Shown: positions 1 through 9,658, numbered from the stretch's first letter. The stretch: DNA of 64,000 nt from Paenibacillus rigui (GCF_002234615.1 NZ_NMQW01000013.1:124001-188000); one strand, 5' to 3'. Notes: generated by a model not told the origin, from the letters alone. Translations and numbers: made by a program.

Positions 1-301
1 CAGCTCCATAAGCAGAATAGCTGGAATCGCAAGAGCCGAATGCCGCTGCTTTTTTACCGGACAAATCGAGACCGTCCAGCTCCTCGTAAAAGTCAAGGAA
101 CTCATCCGGAAGGTCCCCGTCTCCCCATGTATAGGCCCCCACAATAATTACGTCGTAGTCCAATAGCTCCGCCCCTTTCGCATCCATGGCCGACTTGAAT
201 TCAGGTTCAATACCGGCCTTTCGAACGCCGTCCCGGATCGCTTCGGCTATTTCCTCCGTGTTTCCCGTCATGCTCGCATAAACAATAATGACCTTCGCCA
301 T
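1..301 (-). CDS. Flavodoxin (3' end cut by window edge)
   Basis: The first 100 residues of a short-chain flavodoxin, a soluble FMN electron carrier. The protein opens MAKVIIVYASMTGNTEE, and S/T-x-T-G-N-T at residues 10-15 is the phosphate-binding loop for FMN. A second FMN loop follows around VGAYTWGDGDLPDE. Usual length is about 150 residues, so the last third lies outside the window. The ATG at 301 has GGGAGTGAAGGAA just upstream. A Fur box sits 38 bases before the start, which fits the known role of flavodoxin as a ferredoxin substitute when iron is scarce. Family is clear; the electron partner is not. Confidence 0.9.
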   Translation of the reverse strand, partial: MAKVIIVYASMTGNTEEIAEAIRDGVRKAGIEPEFKSAMDAKGAELLDYDVIIVGAYTWGDGDLPDEFLDFYEELDGLDLSGKKAAAFGSCDSSYSAYGA

Positions 302-338
302 TTCCTTCACTCCCTGTTATTTATGTATAAGTCATATT

Positions 339-357
339 GATAATGATAATCGTTATC
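339..357 (-). promoter_or_regulatory. Fur box upstream of flavodoxin
   Basis: The 19 bases GATAATGATAATCGTTATC match the classical Fur consensus (GATAATGATAATCATTATC) at 18 of 19 positions. The site lies 38 bases upstream of the flavodoxin start. Iron-dependent repression of flavodoxin is inferred from this match and from known Fur regulons. Confidence 0.85.
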
Positions 358-384
358 ATTTAATTTTGTCAATCCTTTATACGT

Positions 385-422
385 AAAAGAAGCCGGATGT
401 GTATAAAGCCACACCCGACTTC
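385..422 (-). terminator. Terminator of the SASP-like gene
   Basis: Imperfect hairpin with arms at 389-401 and 410-422, followed on the minus strand by a T-rich stretch. It lies 29 bases after the stop of the small gene at 451-579 and separates it from the flavodoxin promoter. Confidence 0.6.
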
Positions 423-450
423 TTATTTGTTTTTGCATCCAACGAGATTA

Positions 451-579
451 CTATTTGGTGTTATTATTGGCACCTTGACTTGGATTGTTTTGTGCTGGCT
501 GCTTTACATTGTTCGCCACTACTTCTTCGGAAAATTCCGTATCATTTTGTTGCGACTTTTTGTTTTTGTTTTTTGCCAC
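451..579 (-). CDS. Small SASP-like spore protein, 42 aa
   Basis: A GTG-started frame of 42 residues preceded by GGGGAGGTGATTAGCT, a strong ribosome site at good spacing. The peptide has a lysine/asparagine-rich head (MAKNKNKKSQQN), then DTEFSEE, then a Q/N-rich tail without aromatic residues. The D/G-TEFxxE element and the Q/N-rich composition resemble gamma-type small acid-soluble spore proteins, which store amino acids in the spore core. It has its own hairpin terminator at 385-422, so it looks monocistronic. The assignment rests on composition and one short motif; it could be another small sporulation peptide. That it is a real gene is more certain than its family. Confidence 0.6.
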   Translation of the reverse strand: MAKNKNKKSQQNDTEFSEEVVANNVKQPAQNNPSQGANNNTK

Positions 580-658
580 AGCTAATCACCTCCCCTTACA
601 AAGCATAGTATGGGTAAGATGATCATCCTTTATGTTAGCAGTTTGATACAGGCTTCTA

Positions 659-1312
659 TCAAAACAGAATCTCATTCTCAAGCTGATTCCAGATCATTTT
701 GGTGATCTTTCCTTCGCCTTTTTTGACAACGAGCACATTGACGGTTTTCTTGCCCCACTCGCGGTACACCTGATCTTTGGTCTCAAAGTACAAGTCGATT
801 CGCTTGCCTTTAATCGCACTTCCCGTATCGGCTACGATACCATAGCCATAGCCAGGAATGTACAGTACAGTCCCGATCGGGAACACTGAGGGGTCTGCAG
901 CAATGGTTGAGAACGAGTTTTTGTCTCTCTGAACCTTCATCCCGGAAAAGGTCACACCGTACTCGGGATGACCGGGATTTTTCCCGGTGGATTCTTTGCC
1001 CGCATAATATCCGGTAGCGACAACTTCCACTGCGGTATATTTGGACAAATCCTTTTTCAGATTAGGCACGATCGTATATTTGTCTTTTTGTTTACGGTTT
1101 TCGACGCTGCTGATTTGTTTGACGGCAGCCATGGTCTCCTTCTCTTTGCCATTCGGCTCCGGTACAGGAGCAATTTGCGTTAGTGTGGACATTGGACTCG
1201 GTTGACCGTTGTGCGCCAGCGACTGCTGTTTTTGTTCTAATGCTAAAAACACCGCTAATAGAATAGCAACAAGACAGATCCATTTGGCATGAGCTACGGT
1301 TTTAGGTAACAT
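659..1312 (-). CDS. Membrane-anchored 3D-domain (muralytic-type) protein
   Basis: A 217-residue protein with one N-terminal membrane segment (about residues 11-25), a charged linker, and a C-terminal 3D domain from about residue 95. The three aspartates that name the domain are visible at residues 140 ([11 protein letters not shown]), 162 ([10 protein letters not shown]) and 173 (KRIDLYF). These form the active centre of a MltA-like double-psi barrel that cleaves peptidoglycan, as in the YuiC/YocH group of Bacillus. The start at 1312 is chosen because AAGGGGAGGT lies just upstream; an in-frame ATG at 1372 has no such site. It stands alone between the small gene and thrS. The likely role is cell-wall remodelling in stationary phase or sporulation (inference). 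Confidence 0.85.
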   Translation of the reverse strand: MLPKTVAHAKWICLVAILLAVFLALEQKQQSLAHNGQPSPMSTLTQIAPVPEPNGKEKETMAAVKQISSVENRKQKDKYTIVPNLKKDLSKYTAVEVVATGYYAGKESTGKNPGHPEYGVTFSGMKVQRDKNSFSTIAADPSVFPIGTVLYIPGYGYGIVADTGSAIKGKRIDLYFETKDQVYREWGKKTVNVLVVKKGEGKITKMIWNQLENEILF

Positions 1313-1395
1313 GCTTGTGATAAACCTCCCCTTATTACAAGAGGCTGTCCATTTTTTGAATATTATATACACACCGGCCTACGAAAAAAGAAAAA

Positions 1396-1430
1396 GACTC
1401 GTCCTTCGGAGCAATTCCAAAGGACGAATC
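1396..1430 (-). terminator. thrS terminator
   Basis: Hairpin with 11-base arms (GATTCGTCCTT and AAGGACGAGTC on the minus strand) followed by a T-rich run, 16 bases after the thrS stop codon. Confidence 0.85.
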
Positions 1431-1445
1431 TTTCTCAAGCAATCA

Positions 1446-3386
1446 TTAATCAATTTGTTTCGTGCTGATGACCTCGTTAATCAATGCAATAGCACTGTCT
1501 AAGCTTTGAACACCCAAGTCGACACCGCCGCGTTTGCGGACGGATACGCTCGAGCTGTTCATCTCATTCTCGCCGACAACGAGCATGAACGGAATTTTCT
1601 CCAGCTGGGCTTCACGAATTTTGTAGCCCAATTTCTCGTTGCGCAGGTCAGACTCCACGCGAATCCCTGCGTACTGCAGTTTCTCCGCCACTTCTTTGGC
1701 ATAGCCTTCAAAAGCAGTTGATACCGGGATCACCTTGGCTTGTACCGGACATAACCAAGTCGGTAGTGCGCCCGCAAAGTTTTCAAGCAGGAACGCCGTC
1801 ATTCGTTCCATCGTCGAAATAATACCGCGGTGGATAACAACCGGACGGTGCTTTTGACCATCCTCTCCTACATACTCCAGCTGGAAGCGTTCCGGCAGCA
1901 AGAAATCCAGCTGCGCAGTGGAAAGCGTCTCTTCTTTTTTCAATGCGGTTTTGATTTGTACGTCCAGCTTCGGACCATAGAAGGCAGCCTCGCCTTCCGC
2001 TTCGAAGAACGGCAGGCCTAATTCCTCGACGACTTCACGGAGCATGCGCTGGGACATCTCCCACATTGCATCGTCCGGGAAATATTTCTCCGTATCCTGC
2101 GGATCACGGTAGGACAAGCGGAAACGGTATTCTTTGATACCGAAATCCTCATACACTTGACGAATCAAGTTGATTACACGGGCAAATTCTTCTTTAATTT
2201 GATCCGGACGACAGAAAATGTGCGCATCGTTCAGTGTCATCGCACGAACGCGATGCAGACCTGTCAACGCTCCCGACATCTCATAGCGGTGCATGGTTCC
2301 AAGCTCAGCAACCCGTACCGGCAAATCGCGGTAGCTGCGCATTTCGCTCTTATACACCATCATATGGTGAGGGCAGTTCATTGGACGGAGTACAAGCTCC
2401 TCGTTGTCCATAATCATTTTCGGGAACATGTCCTCTTGATAATGCTCCCAGTGTCCCGACGTTTTGTACAGCTCCACATTAGCCAGTACCGGTGTGTACA
2501 CGTGATGGTAGCCTAATCTTTCTTCCAAGTCCACGATATAGCGTTCCATCGTACGGCGAACCTTCGCCCCGTTCGGAAGCCATAGCGGCAGGCCCTGACC
2601 TACTTCACGAGAGAAGGTGAAAAACTGGAGCTCTTTGCCCAGCTTGCGGTGATCGCGTTTTTTGGCTTCCTCCAAAAGATGAAGATGCTCGTCCAGCTCG
2701 GCTTTTTTGGGGAACGCCGTTCCATAAATACGCTGCAGCATCTTGTTCTTCGCATCGCCCCGCCAGTAAGCTCCTGCCACGCTAAGCAGCTTAAAGGCTT
2801 TAATCCGGCCTGTGGAAGGCAGGTGCGGTCCGCGGCACAAGTCAAAAAATTCGCCTTGGTCATAGATTGTCAGCTCAACATTCTCTGGCAAATCGCGAAT
2901 AAGCTCAAGCTTCAACGGATCCTCAAGCTCCGTAAACGTGCGAATCGCTTCTTCTCTGCTTACAACACGGCGGCGAATCGGCAAATTTTCCTGCGCAATA
3001 CGTTCCATTTCCTTCTCGATCTTGGCAAGATCTTCGGGAGTGATCGGTGTTTCCAAATCAATGTCGTAGTAAAATCCGTCTTCGATTACAGGCCCGATGC
3101 CAAGCTTGACGGCCTTCTCTCCATATATTCGTTTGATAGCCTGCGCCATTAAGTGGGCGGTACTGTGACGGTACACTTCAAGGCCTGCTTCACTATCCAG
3201 AGTAACGATTTCTAGAGCTGCATCCTGCTCGATCGGCGTATTCAGGTCTACGACCTTGCCGTTGATCTTCCCTACAACTGCATTTTTTTTGAGACCGGAG
3301 CTAATGGAACCTGCTACTTCTTCAATGGTAATTCCTTGCTCATACTCCCTAACTGCGCCATCCGGAAAAGATACTTTTACTGCCAT
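1446..3386 (-). CDS. thrS: Threonyl-tRNA synthetase
   Basis: A 646-residue class II aminoacyl-tRNA synthetase that charges tRNA-Thr. The order is a TGS domain (about 1-65), an editing domain with [16 protein letters not shown], a catalytic core with the zinc-ligand segment RPMNCPHHM, class II motif 3 around GIISTMERM, and a C-terminal anticodon-binding domain ending near residue 640. Length is normal. Two ATGs lie six bases apart; GGAGG is only 3 bases from the first but 9 from the second, so the start giving [10 protein letters not shown] at 3386 is preferred over 3392. Expression is governed by the T-box leader directly upstream. Confidence 0.97.
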   Translation of the reverse strand: MAVKVSFPDGAVREYEQGITIEEVAGSISSGLKKNAVVGKINGKVVDLNTPIEQDAALEIVTLDSEAGLEVYRHSTAHLMAQAIKRIYGEKAVKLGIGPVIEDGFYYDIDLETPITPEDLAKIEKEMERIAQENLPIRRRVVSREEAIRTFTELEDPLKLELIRDLPENVELTIYDQGEFFDLCRGPHLPSTGRIKAFKLLSVAGAYWRGDAKNKMLQRIYGTAFPKKAELDEHLHLLEEAKKRDHRKLGKELQFFTFSREVGQGLPLWLPNGAKVRRTMERYIVDLEERLGYHHVYTPVLANVELYKTSGHWEHYQEDMFPKMIMDNEELVLRPMNCPHHMMVYKSEMRSYRDLPVRVAELGTMHRYEMSGALTGLHRVRAMTLNDAHIFCRPDQIKEEFARVINLIRQVYEDFGIKEYRFRLSYRDPQDTEKYFPDDAMWEMSQRMLREVVEELGLPFFEAEGEAAFYGPKLDVQIKTALKKEETLSTAQLDFLLPERFQLEYVGEDGQKHRPVVIHRGIISTMERMTAFLLENFAGALPTWLCPVQAKVIPVSTAFEGYAKEVAEKLQYAGIRVESDLRNEKLGYKIREAQLEKIPFMLVVGENEMNSSSVSVRKRGGVDLGVQSLDSAIALINEVISTKQID

Positions 3387-3416
3387 TCCCATCTGCCTCC
3401 ATTACAAAAATTTGAC

Positions 3417-3697
3417 AACAAAAAAAGCGCAAATCATCCCAAAAGGGACGAGTGCGCTTGGCCTCGTGGTTCCACCCTAGTTCGATTCGCTTTCGCTTGC
3501 AGCGAACCCTCAACAGCATCCGGTAACGGGAATGACTCGGAAATATATACTTGACTAGGTTAACCTAAATCAACCTGCGTTCCATATTTCTGCTACAAAG
3601 GGGTAAATTACTGTCGCTTCAACTGAAGGAGCTTGCAGCCGGGACTCCTCTCTCTGTACAGTACTTCAGCAATTGTTGTCTTTGATTTCTGCACTAT
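3417..3697 (-). promoter_or_regulatory. T-box riboswitch of thrS (tRNA-Thr)
   Basis: The leader carries the T-box core AGGGTGGAACCACG on the minus strand (3465-3478), followed by a terminator with arms at about 3421-3459 and a T7 run. Upstream is a long stem I. Above its base lie AGTA on the 5' side and, on the 3' side, a loop containing ACC (plus-strand GGT at 3602-3604), a threonine codon that fits as specifier. Uncharged tRNA-Thr should stabilise the antiterminator and switch thrS on. The specifier position is my reading of the fold and is less certain than the T-box itself. Confidence 0.93.
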
Positions 3698-4611
3698 CCT
3701 TTATTATAATCAGATGCCGCAGAGCGGTCAAGCGTCTGACATAACCGGCAGTATTCGCACAGCTGCACTCTATTTTCAAATATTTGTGTAATCGTTTGGA
3801 TAACCTGTACTTCCGGGTCCCGGGTGTGAATATAGATTTGTTGGGGAGAGACGGAGATCAAGGTGCTGACAATGACATCCTCGAAATTAATGTCTCTTTC
3901 CAGCATTTCGACCGTTAACGTGTTTTCATTGCCGCTTGTATCGATCGGCTCCATCCTGTCGTTCAGCAAAAGAAACTCGTTGCCACCCTTATGTATCAAA
4001 TGCGCGAGTGGGATTTTGGCTTCTTGAATATAAACAAAATATTTCAGCAAGGAAATAAACTCCTGGTACTGCTGATCCATCAAAAATTCATCGATAGCAT
4101 ATTCAGCCAAATCATGCAGCTCTTCGCGATAAGCACTCAAGCGGAACCGCATGAATCCGTCTATATTTAACTCGGTTTGCTCCTGTAAATAGGCGTAAGC
4201 CGCTTCGGCAATTTTATGTTTGCGACGCAAGGTCGTTTGCTCCAGGGGATCCTCAGCTGATTCCATTTGAATCATGTGCCGGCAATAATTCAATATCGAA
4301 CGAATATCGTCTTCTTCCTTGTAGTCAAAATCCTTGGCAACTAATGAACGAATTAACCTTTCTTCCTCTTCCAATACGATCCAGTGTGCCAATACGTCTG
4401 CAGCTTTTTTGTACAGCGCGTCCGCCCGTTTGTCCAACTGAAAGCGAGGCAAAACTCCATTCACCTGAATGACCGAGCAGGTCTCGGAACCAAACAGCTC
4501 AACCGTCATATCATCATGCCCCATCCGCTCTATCGCTTCCCCTACAGCCTTATGCAGCCGATGTACCGCTTCATCCGGTGACTTCATCATGGTCAAAGCA
4601 AACAGCTTCAT
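3694..4611 (-). CDS. ytxC: YtxC-like sporulation protein
   Basis: A 305-residue soluble protein without recognisable catalytic motifs. The opening MKLFALTMMKSPDEAVHRLH and the acidic, helix-rich body resemble the YtxC family of putative sporulation proteins. In Bacillus the ytxC gene also lies directly upstream of thrS, which supports the call. The start at 4611 has AAGGAG with 8-base spacing; an upstream in-frame ATG at 4692 lacks a ribosome site. The thrS promoter is embedded in its last 40 bases. Molecular function is unknown for the family. Confidence 0.8.
   Translation of the reverse strand: MKLFALTMMKSPDEAVHRLHKAVGEAIERMGHDDMTVELFGSETCSVIQVNGVLPRFQLDKRADALYKKAADVLAHWIVLEEEERLIRSLVAKDFDYKEEDDIRSILNYCRHMIQMESAEDPLEQTTLRRKHKIAEAAYAYLQEQTELNIDGFMRFRLSAYREELHDLAEYAIDEFLMDQQYQEFISLLKYFVYIQEAKIPLAHLIHKGGNEFLLLNDRMEPIDTSGNENTLTVEMLERDINFEDVIVSTLISVSPQQIYIHTRDPEVQVIQTITQIFENRVQLCEYCRLCQTLDRSAASDYNKG
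3703..3731 (-). promoter_or_regulatory. Sigma-A promoter of thrS
   Basis: On the minus strand, TTGACC (3726-3731) and a perfect TATAAT (3703-3708) are separated by exactly 17 bases. Transcription would begin near 3696, at the 5' end of the T-box leader. The whole promoter lies inside the 3' coding end of ytxC. Confidence 0.85.
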
Positions 4612-4808
4612 CCTATTCACTCCTTCCTTCCCTAACTTCTTTCTTAAGTATATGGTCGCGCCGGGGCATATATACAAACAACAATTTCCCATGGTATAGT
4701 TAACAAGGATAATTAAAATCGTCCTCTCATGGACATTTCAGAAGTGTCCGTTTTGCAGCGAGCCTGTGCAGTAAAAATGAAGCAGCTCATATATGGAGTG
4801 AACATTGA

Positions 4809-5903
4809 ATGGGGTTTGACTTTTTACAATTAGTGAATTTACCTCGTTGGAATCGAAAGTTGCTATTCGGATATTGGGTCATGATCATCATCTCCGTTAT
4901 TGCCACATCCGTCTATAATCTTATCGCCTTCCTCAACCATAACAACCAATACGCACCCGTTGTGTCCATGAATACGCTTTGGATTTGCGTAGCCTTATTA
5001 TGTATCGAAGCCTTGCATTATTGGATGAATCGCTGGAACGATTACATCATTATTATTGGGGGAGCCGCGATTGCGTTTGGACTCATCTTCACCTTCCCTA
5101 CGGTAAGTGCTTTGTTAACCATCTTGTATCTCCCCATACTCATTTCGATCTTTTATTTTCAAATTCGCAAGGTTGTTTTTTCATACTTGGTCAGCCTGAC
5201 CTGCTTTTATGCCTTGTACTTTTTGAACCTTTGTTATCATGACAAATACAACGTTTCCGACCTCATAGCTATGACATCAGTCCTAACCGTAGGCGCTGCA
5301 GCCGCTCTGGCCATTATGAGCAGAGGTTCAGAGCTAATGGCCCATTTGAGAACATCTATCGCCTCCAGTCAAGATTTGCTGATCAAGAATATTATTATGG
5401 ACAAGCTGGCCAAAACCGATGCGCTCACAGACCTGTATAATCATATGGCGTTCCATGAATACTTGGACAAGCTAATCGAGCAGGGTGAAAAATACAAATT
5501 CTCTTTTCAGCTTGCGCTGCTGGATATCGATCATTTCAAAAAGGTGAATGACACATATGGTCACCGGGCAGGAGATGCCGTCTTGACCAAAGTCGCACAG
5601 ACGATGAAAGAGATGGTCTCACTAAATGACTTTCCCGCAAGGTATGGCGGAGAGGAATTTGCGATTATTTTCACAGATATGGAATTGGGAGAATCGCTGC
5701 TGAATTTGGAAAATATTCGAAAACGCATCGAGGGAATGTCTCACGAGGAGCTTAAGGGGCAGTCAGTAACGATCAGTATCGGTGTACATGATTATAAAAA
5801 GGGCTGCAGCAAAGAGGAATTGTTCGCAGGTGCCGACTCCGCACTTTACGAAGCCAAACGAAGCGGGCGTAACCGCACCATTGTCTATCGGCCGCCAAAA
5901 TGA
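4809..5903 (+). CDS. Membrane-bound diguanylate cyclase (GGDEF)
   Basis: A 364-residue protein that should make cyclic di-GMP from two GTP. The N-terminal half (about 20-172) is a bundle of roughly six hydrophobic segments of unrecognised sensor type. A short linker leads to a GGDEF domain from about 200, with the active-site motif GGEEF at 280-284 and the upstream metal-binding LDIDHFKKVND. The inhibitory I-site RxxD that normally precedes GGEEF reads SLND (271-274), so the arginine is missing and product feedback through this site is unlikely. It stands alone, with a shared terminator after it. It is a possible source of the c-di-GMP read by PelD and by the riboswitches at 53 kb (inference). 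Confidence 0.93.
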   Translation: MGFDFLQLVNLPRWNRKLLFGYWVMIIISVIATSVYNLIAFLNHNNQYAPVVSMNTLWICVALLCIEALHYWMNRWNDYIIIIGGAAIAFGLIFTFPTVSALLTILYLPILISIFYFQIRKVVFSYLVSLTCFYALYFLNLCYHDKYNVSDLIAMTSVLTVGAAAALAIMSRGSELMAHLRTSIASSQDLLIKNIIMDKLAKTDALTDLYNHMAFHEYLDKLIEQGEKYKFSFQLALLDIDHFKKVNDTYGHRAGDAVLTKVAQTMKEMVSLNDFPARYGGEEFAIIFTDMELGESLLNLENIRKRIEGMSHEELKGQSVTISIGVHDYKKGCSKEELFAGADSALYEAKRSGRNRTIVYRPPK

Positions 5904-5904
5904 A

Positions 5905-5941
5905 ACAACGACCCGTGAAAGCTCACAAGGTCGTTGTTTTT
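5905..5941. terminator. Bidirectional terminator between cyclase and mqnC
   Basis: Perfect 9-base arms ACAACGACC and GGTCGTTGT with a T-run on the plus strand and an A-run before the other arm, between two convergent genes. Confidence 0.85.
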
Positions 5942-5960
5942 GTTAGGCTTTATACTGCCT

Positions 5961-7097
5961 TTAGTTTTGCATAATGAAGTCCTTCTCGACTTTCTCGTCT
6001 TCCTGATCGAACATTCGGAGAATCTCGTAACGCGTGTTCCGCTGCGCTGGAATTTTACCTGCCTCACGAATAAGCTGCAGCGTTGAGCCGATGTTGACCT
6101 TATGTGTCGTTCCTGCAGCCGATACAACGTTCTCTTCGATCATTGTACTGCCGAAATCGTTGCACCCGAAATGCAGTGACTTTTTACCGATTTCAGGTCC
6201 CATCGTTACCCAAGAGGATTGGAAATTCGGAATATTATCGAGCATAATGCGGCTGATCGCCACATTTTTCAAATATTCGTCCGGTCCGAGCTTTTCCGCC
6301 TTCAAATTCGTGTTGTCCGGCTGGAACGTCCATGAGATGAAAGCAAGGAAGCCAGGAGACTTGTAGCCATTCGCGATACATTCGTCCTGCGCATCACGAA
6401 CACGCAGCAGATGCAGCGCACGCTCCTCCATCGATTCACCGAAGCCGATGACCATGGTTGCGGTCGTCGACATCCCTATGCGGTGAGCGGTTTGCATCAC
6501 ATCCATCCAATCGCGCCACGAGCCCTTTTGACGGCTGATCTTTCTGCGCGTGCGGTCGTCGAGTATTTCTCCTCCTCCGCCGGGAAGGGAGTCCAAGCCC
6601 GCAGCATGCAGCTCTCTGACCACTTCCTCCAAAGAAAGGCCGTTCGAAACTTCCTTCATTTTCATAATTTCCGCCGGAGAGAAGGAATGCATAGTTATGT
6701 TGAAGCGCTTCTTAATTTCGCGCAGCAGGTTCGTGTAATAGGTAAAAGGAAGATCCGGGTTGGTTCCACCCTGCATTAGGATTTCGGTACCATTCACATC
6801 CAGTGTCTCCTGGATTTTCTTGAAAATGGTTTCATCCGGCAGCACATAGCCCTCCTTGGAGCCCGGGGCGCGGTAAAAGGCACAAAACCGGCAATAAACA
6901 TCACAAATATTCGTATAGTTAATATTACGTCCGACGACGAAGGTCGTAATAGGCTCAGGGTGAAAACGCAGCATGATTTGATTGGCCACGTGCCCCATTT
7001 TCTCTATTTCATCGGATTCATATAATTGAATACAATCCTCCACGCTGATCCGGTTCCCTGCCAGAGCACGGTCCAAAATACCATCGATGGAACTCAT
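5961..7097 (-). CDS. mqnC: Cyclic dehypoxanthinyl futalosine synthase (MqnC-type radical SAM)
   Basis: A 378-residue radical SAM enzyme. The CX3CX2C cluster motif is at C65-C69-C72 (CDVYCRFC), followed by the MqnC-like signatures GTEILMQGG and LPGGGGEIL. MqnC closes dehypoxanthinyl futalosine to its cyclic form in the futalosine route to menaquinone. The start has AAAGGAGTGAGCG upstream. No other mqn gene is adjacent, so whether the complete futalosine route exists cannot be judged here. The relatives MqnE and CofH share the fold, but overall length and the GGGGE segment favour MqnC. Confidence 0.85.
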   Translation of the reverse strand: MSSIDGILDRALAGNRISVEDCIQLYESDEIEKMGHVANQIMLRFHPEPITTFVVGRNINYTNICDVYCRFCAFYRAPGSKEGYVLPDETIFKKIQETLDVNGTEILMQGGTNPDLPFTYYTNLLREIKKRFNITMHSFSPAEIMKMKEVSNGLSLEEVVRELHAAGLDSLPGGGGEILDDRTRRKISRQKGSWRDWMDVMQTAHRIGMSTTATMVIGFGESMEERALHLLRVRDAQDECIANGYKSPGFLAFISWTFQPDNTNLKAEKLGPDEYLKNVAISRIMLDNIPNFQSSWVTMGPEIGKKSLHFGCNDFGSTMIEENVVSAAGTTHKVNIGSTLQLIREAGKIPAQRNTRYEILRMFDQEDEKVEKDFIMQN

Positions 7098-7249
7098 ATT
7101 CGCTCACTCCTTTGTACTTATTTTCACAATGTATTTAGTGCTCGAAAAAACTCATGAAATCATCGTACCACAAACTATGGGCTTCGTCATTAAAAAAGGA
7201 AGCTGTTCATCAAGTTGTGAACGATTGGCGGCCCACCGGCCAAAGAAAA

Positions 7250-7290
7250 GAGCCGATGGTTGTCAGCCTTTCCCACCGGCTCCAGCTTTT
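7250..7290 (-). terminator. Terminator of the metA-metI-metC operon
   Basis: On the minus strand GAGCCGGTGG and CCATCGGCTC pair around a short loop and are followed by TTTTCTTT. The hairpin starts 15 bases after the metC stop. Confidence 0.8.
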
Positions 7291-7304
7291 GTGATTCGCT
7301 TGCG

Positions 7305-8471
7305 TTATCCCTGAAGCGCCTGCTCCAGGTCCTCAAGCAAATCGTCGATATGTTCGAGGCCGACCGAGTATCGAATCAGACCATCGGTGATGCCCCGCTC
7401 CAGCCGAACCTCTCTTGGCATCGCGGCATGGGACATCATCGCAGGATAAGACAAGATGCTCTCTACTGCGCCTAAGCTTACGGCGACAAGAGGGATTTGA
7501 ACCTTTGCCAGCACCTGCTTGGCTCTCTCTCCCGAGCCAACATCGAAGGAGACTACCGCTCCATAGCCGCGGGACTGCTTCTCATGAATGGCTCGTCCCG
7601 GATGAAATTCCAAGCCAGGGTAATACACATGCTCTACCCCCGGATGAGCCGAGAGCCAAGACGCCAAACGGTTGGCGCTGACCTCGTGCGCTTCCATCCG
7701 TGTCTGGAGCGTCTTCATCCCGCGCATTAGGAGCCACGAATCCGACACGCCGAGAATGGTGCCGAGGCCGTTCTGTACCTGCTTCATCCGGCGGCTCAGG
7801 CTATCATTGGCGACAACGGCCAGACCCGCTGTTACGTCACTGTGGCCTCCCAAAAACTTCGTCGCGCTGTGCAGCACAATGTCGACTCCAAGCTCGATCG
7901 GACGCTGATGGTACGGCGTCATGAACGTATTATCCAGCATCGTGAGCAGGTCGTGCTCCTTGGCCCAAGTCGTGACGGCAGCGATATCGGTAATTTTCAA
8001 GGTCGGATTCGACGGAGTCTCGAGGAACACCGCTTTCGTATTCGGCTTGAGTGCCGCCTTCACTTTGTCCAAGTCCGTCATGTCGACGAAGGTCGTCTCC
8101 ACATTCATCCGTGTCATAATCGTGCTTAGCAGACGATAGGTTCCCCCATATACGTCTTCTGTGCAGATGACATGGTCGCCTGCGGACAAAAGCATGAAGG
8201 CTGCGGATATCGCCGCCATGCCTGAAGCAAAGGCAAACCCGCGCGTACCGCCCTCCAAGAGAGTGATATAGTCCTCCAGTGCTTGCCGGGTCGGATTGCC
8301 CGAACGCGTATAATCATATTCTTGATTGGCATCGACATCTGCCTGATGAAAGGTCGATGCTTGGTAAATCGGTGTGCTGGATGCGCCTGTGGCCGGGTCG
8401 ATCTCTTTGCCGAAATGAATCAGCTTCGTCGCAAACTGCCGCTGCTTGAAGTTATTGTTCTCGCTGCCCAT
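7305..8471 (-). CDS. metC: Cystathionine beta-lyase (MetC-type)
   Basis: A 388-residue PLP enzyme of the Cys/Met metabolism family. It carries the PLP lysine K205 in SATKFLGGH, the substrate-site YDYTRSGNPTR and the conserved SGMAA. Its likely reaction is cystathionine to homocysteine, pyruvate and ammonia. It is the last gene of metA-metI-metC, five bases after metI, the same order of gamma-synthase then beta-lyase found in Bacillus metI-metC. The family mixes gamma-synthases, beta-lyases and gamma-lyases, so the exact reaction rests on gene order. Confidence 0.85.
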   Translation of the reverse strand: MGSENNNFKQRQFATKLIHFGKEIDPATGASSTPIYQASTFHQADVDANQEYDYTRSGNPTRQALEDYITLLEGGTRGFAFASGMAAISAAFMLLSAGDHVICTEDVYGGTYRLLSTIMTRMNVETTFVDMTDLDKVKAALKPNTKAVFLETPSNPTLKITDIAAVTTWAKEHDLLTMLDNTFMTPYHQRPIELGVDIVLHSATKFLGGHSDVTAGLAVVANDSLSRRMKQVQNGLGTILGVSDSWLLMRGMKTLQTRMEAHEVSANRLASWLSAHPGVEHVYYPGLEFHPGRAIHEKQSRGYGAVVSFDVGSGERAKQVLAKVQIPLVAVSLGAVESILSYPAMMSHAAMPREVRLERGITDGLIRYSVGLEHIDDLLEDLEQALQG

Positions 8472-8476
8472 AAATG

Positions 8477-9658
8477 TTAAGCCCCCTCAATTTCGGCCTG
8501 TGCCAAGTCAATGGCTCTCGACAGATCGGCGATCAAGTCGTCAATGTGCTCGATACCGACAGAGTAGCGAAGCAAACGGTCATCGACACCGATCTGCCGG
8601 CGGATTTCCTCCGGAATGTCCGCGTGTGTCTGAACTGCAGGATAAGTCATCAACGATTCCACGCCGCCCAAGCTTTCAGCGAAAGCAATCAAACGGATAT
8701 GGCGCAGAATCGGCTCGATGAACCGGGCGTCCTTCATTTTGAAGGAGAAAATACCTGTATTCCCTGACGATTGCTTCTTCTGAATCTCATAGGCCGGATG
8801 ACTTTCCAGTCCCGGATAATATACGGATTCGACTTGAGGATGCTCAAGCAAAAATGCAGCCATACGCGTAGCATTATACTCATGGCGTTCCATCCGGATG
8901 GCCAGCGTCTTCATTCCTCTCATCAACAGCCAGCTGTCCTGAGGATTCAGCACCGCACCGATGGAATTATGTAAGAACGCCATTTGCTCGGACAATTCCT
9001 TCCCTTTCGTAACGATGAGTCCGGCAAGCACGTCATTATGACCGCCTAAATATTTGGTTGCACTATGGATAACTACATCGGCTCCAAGCTCAATCGGACG
9101 TTGGAAGAATGGCGTCAGCAGCGTATTGTCTACAATGGACAGCAGGTTCTTCTTCTTGGCCCAGCCGCAAACCTTCTCCAAATCCGTAATCATCATCAGC
9201 GGATTCGTAGGTGTTTCGACCACAACCGCTTTCGTATTCGGACGATAATGCGATTCAAGCGCATCGAGGTCATTCGTATCTACATAAGTAGCCGTTACGC
9301 CGAAACGCGACATAATTTTTTCAAGCAAACGGTACGTTCCGCCGTACAGATCCAGGGATACGATCAGATGGTCCCCTTGGCTGAACAGGGTGAAAATTGT
9401 TTGCAGCGCCGCCATACCCGAGCTGCAGGCAAAGCCCGCATCACCGGATTCCAGCTGAGCGATGGCTTCCTCGAGCACCTTCCTTGTCGGACTTTTCGTG
9501 CGAGCGTAATCAAAGCCCGTGCTCTGTCCCAGCTTCGGATGGCGGAAAGCCGTCGATTGATAGATGGGGAAGCTGACAGCGCCTGTCACTGGCTCCTCCA
9601 CCGACCCGATTTGAGCCAGCCTGCTCTCTATTTTCAAGTCTTTGAATTGTTCATTCAT
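8477..9658 (-). CDS. metI: Cystathionine gamma-synthase / O-acylhomoserine thiolyase (MetI-type)
   Basis: A 393-residue PLP enzyme paralogous to its neighbour, with the lysine motif [11 protein letters not shown] and [11 protein letters not shown]. It would join an O-acylhomoserine to cysteine or sulfide. The start at 9658 forms ATGA with the metA stop, and AAGGAGGAG lies within the last codons of metA, so translation is probably coupled. An in-frame ATG at 9754 lies inside metA and is rejected. Closer to Bacillus MetI than to MetC in the segments read ([20 protein letters not shown]). Confidence 0.87.
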   Translation of the reverse strand: MNEQFKDLKIESRLAQIGSVEEPVTGAVSFPIYQSTAFRHPKLGQSTGFDYARTKSPTRKVLEEAIAQLESGDAGFACSSGMAALQTIFTLFSQGDHLIVSLDLYGGTYRLLEKIMSRFGVTATYVDTNDLDALESHYRPNTKAVVVETPTNPLMMITDLEKVCGWAKKKNLLSIVDNTLLTPFFQRPIELGADVVIHSATKYLGGHNDVLAGLIVTKGKELSEQMAFLHNSIGAVLNPQDSWLLMRGMKTLAIRMERHEYNATRMAAFLLEHPQVESVYYPGLESHPAYEIQKKQSSGNTGIFSFKMKDARFIEPILRHIRLIAFAESLGGVESLMTYPAVQTHADIPEEIRRQIGVDDRLLRYSVGIEHIDDLIADLSRAIDLAQAEIEGA

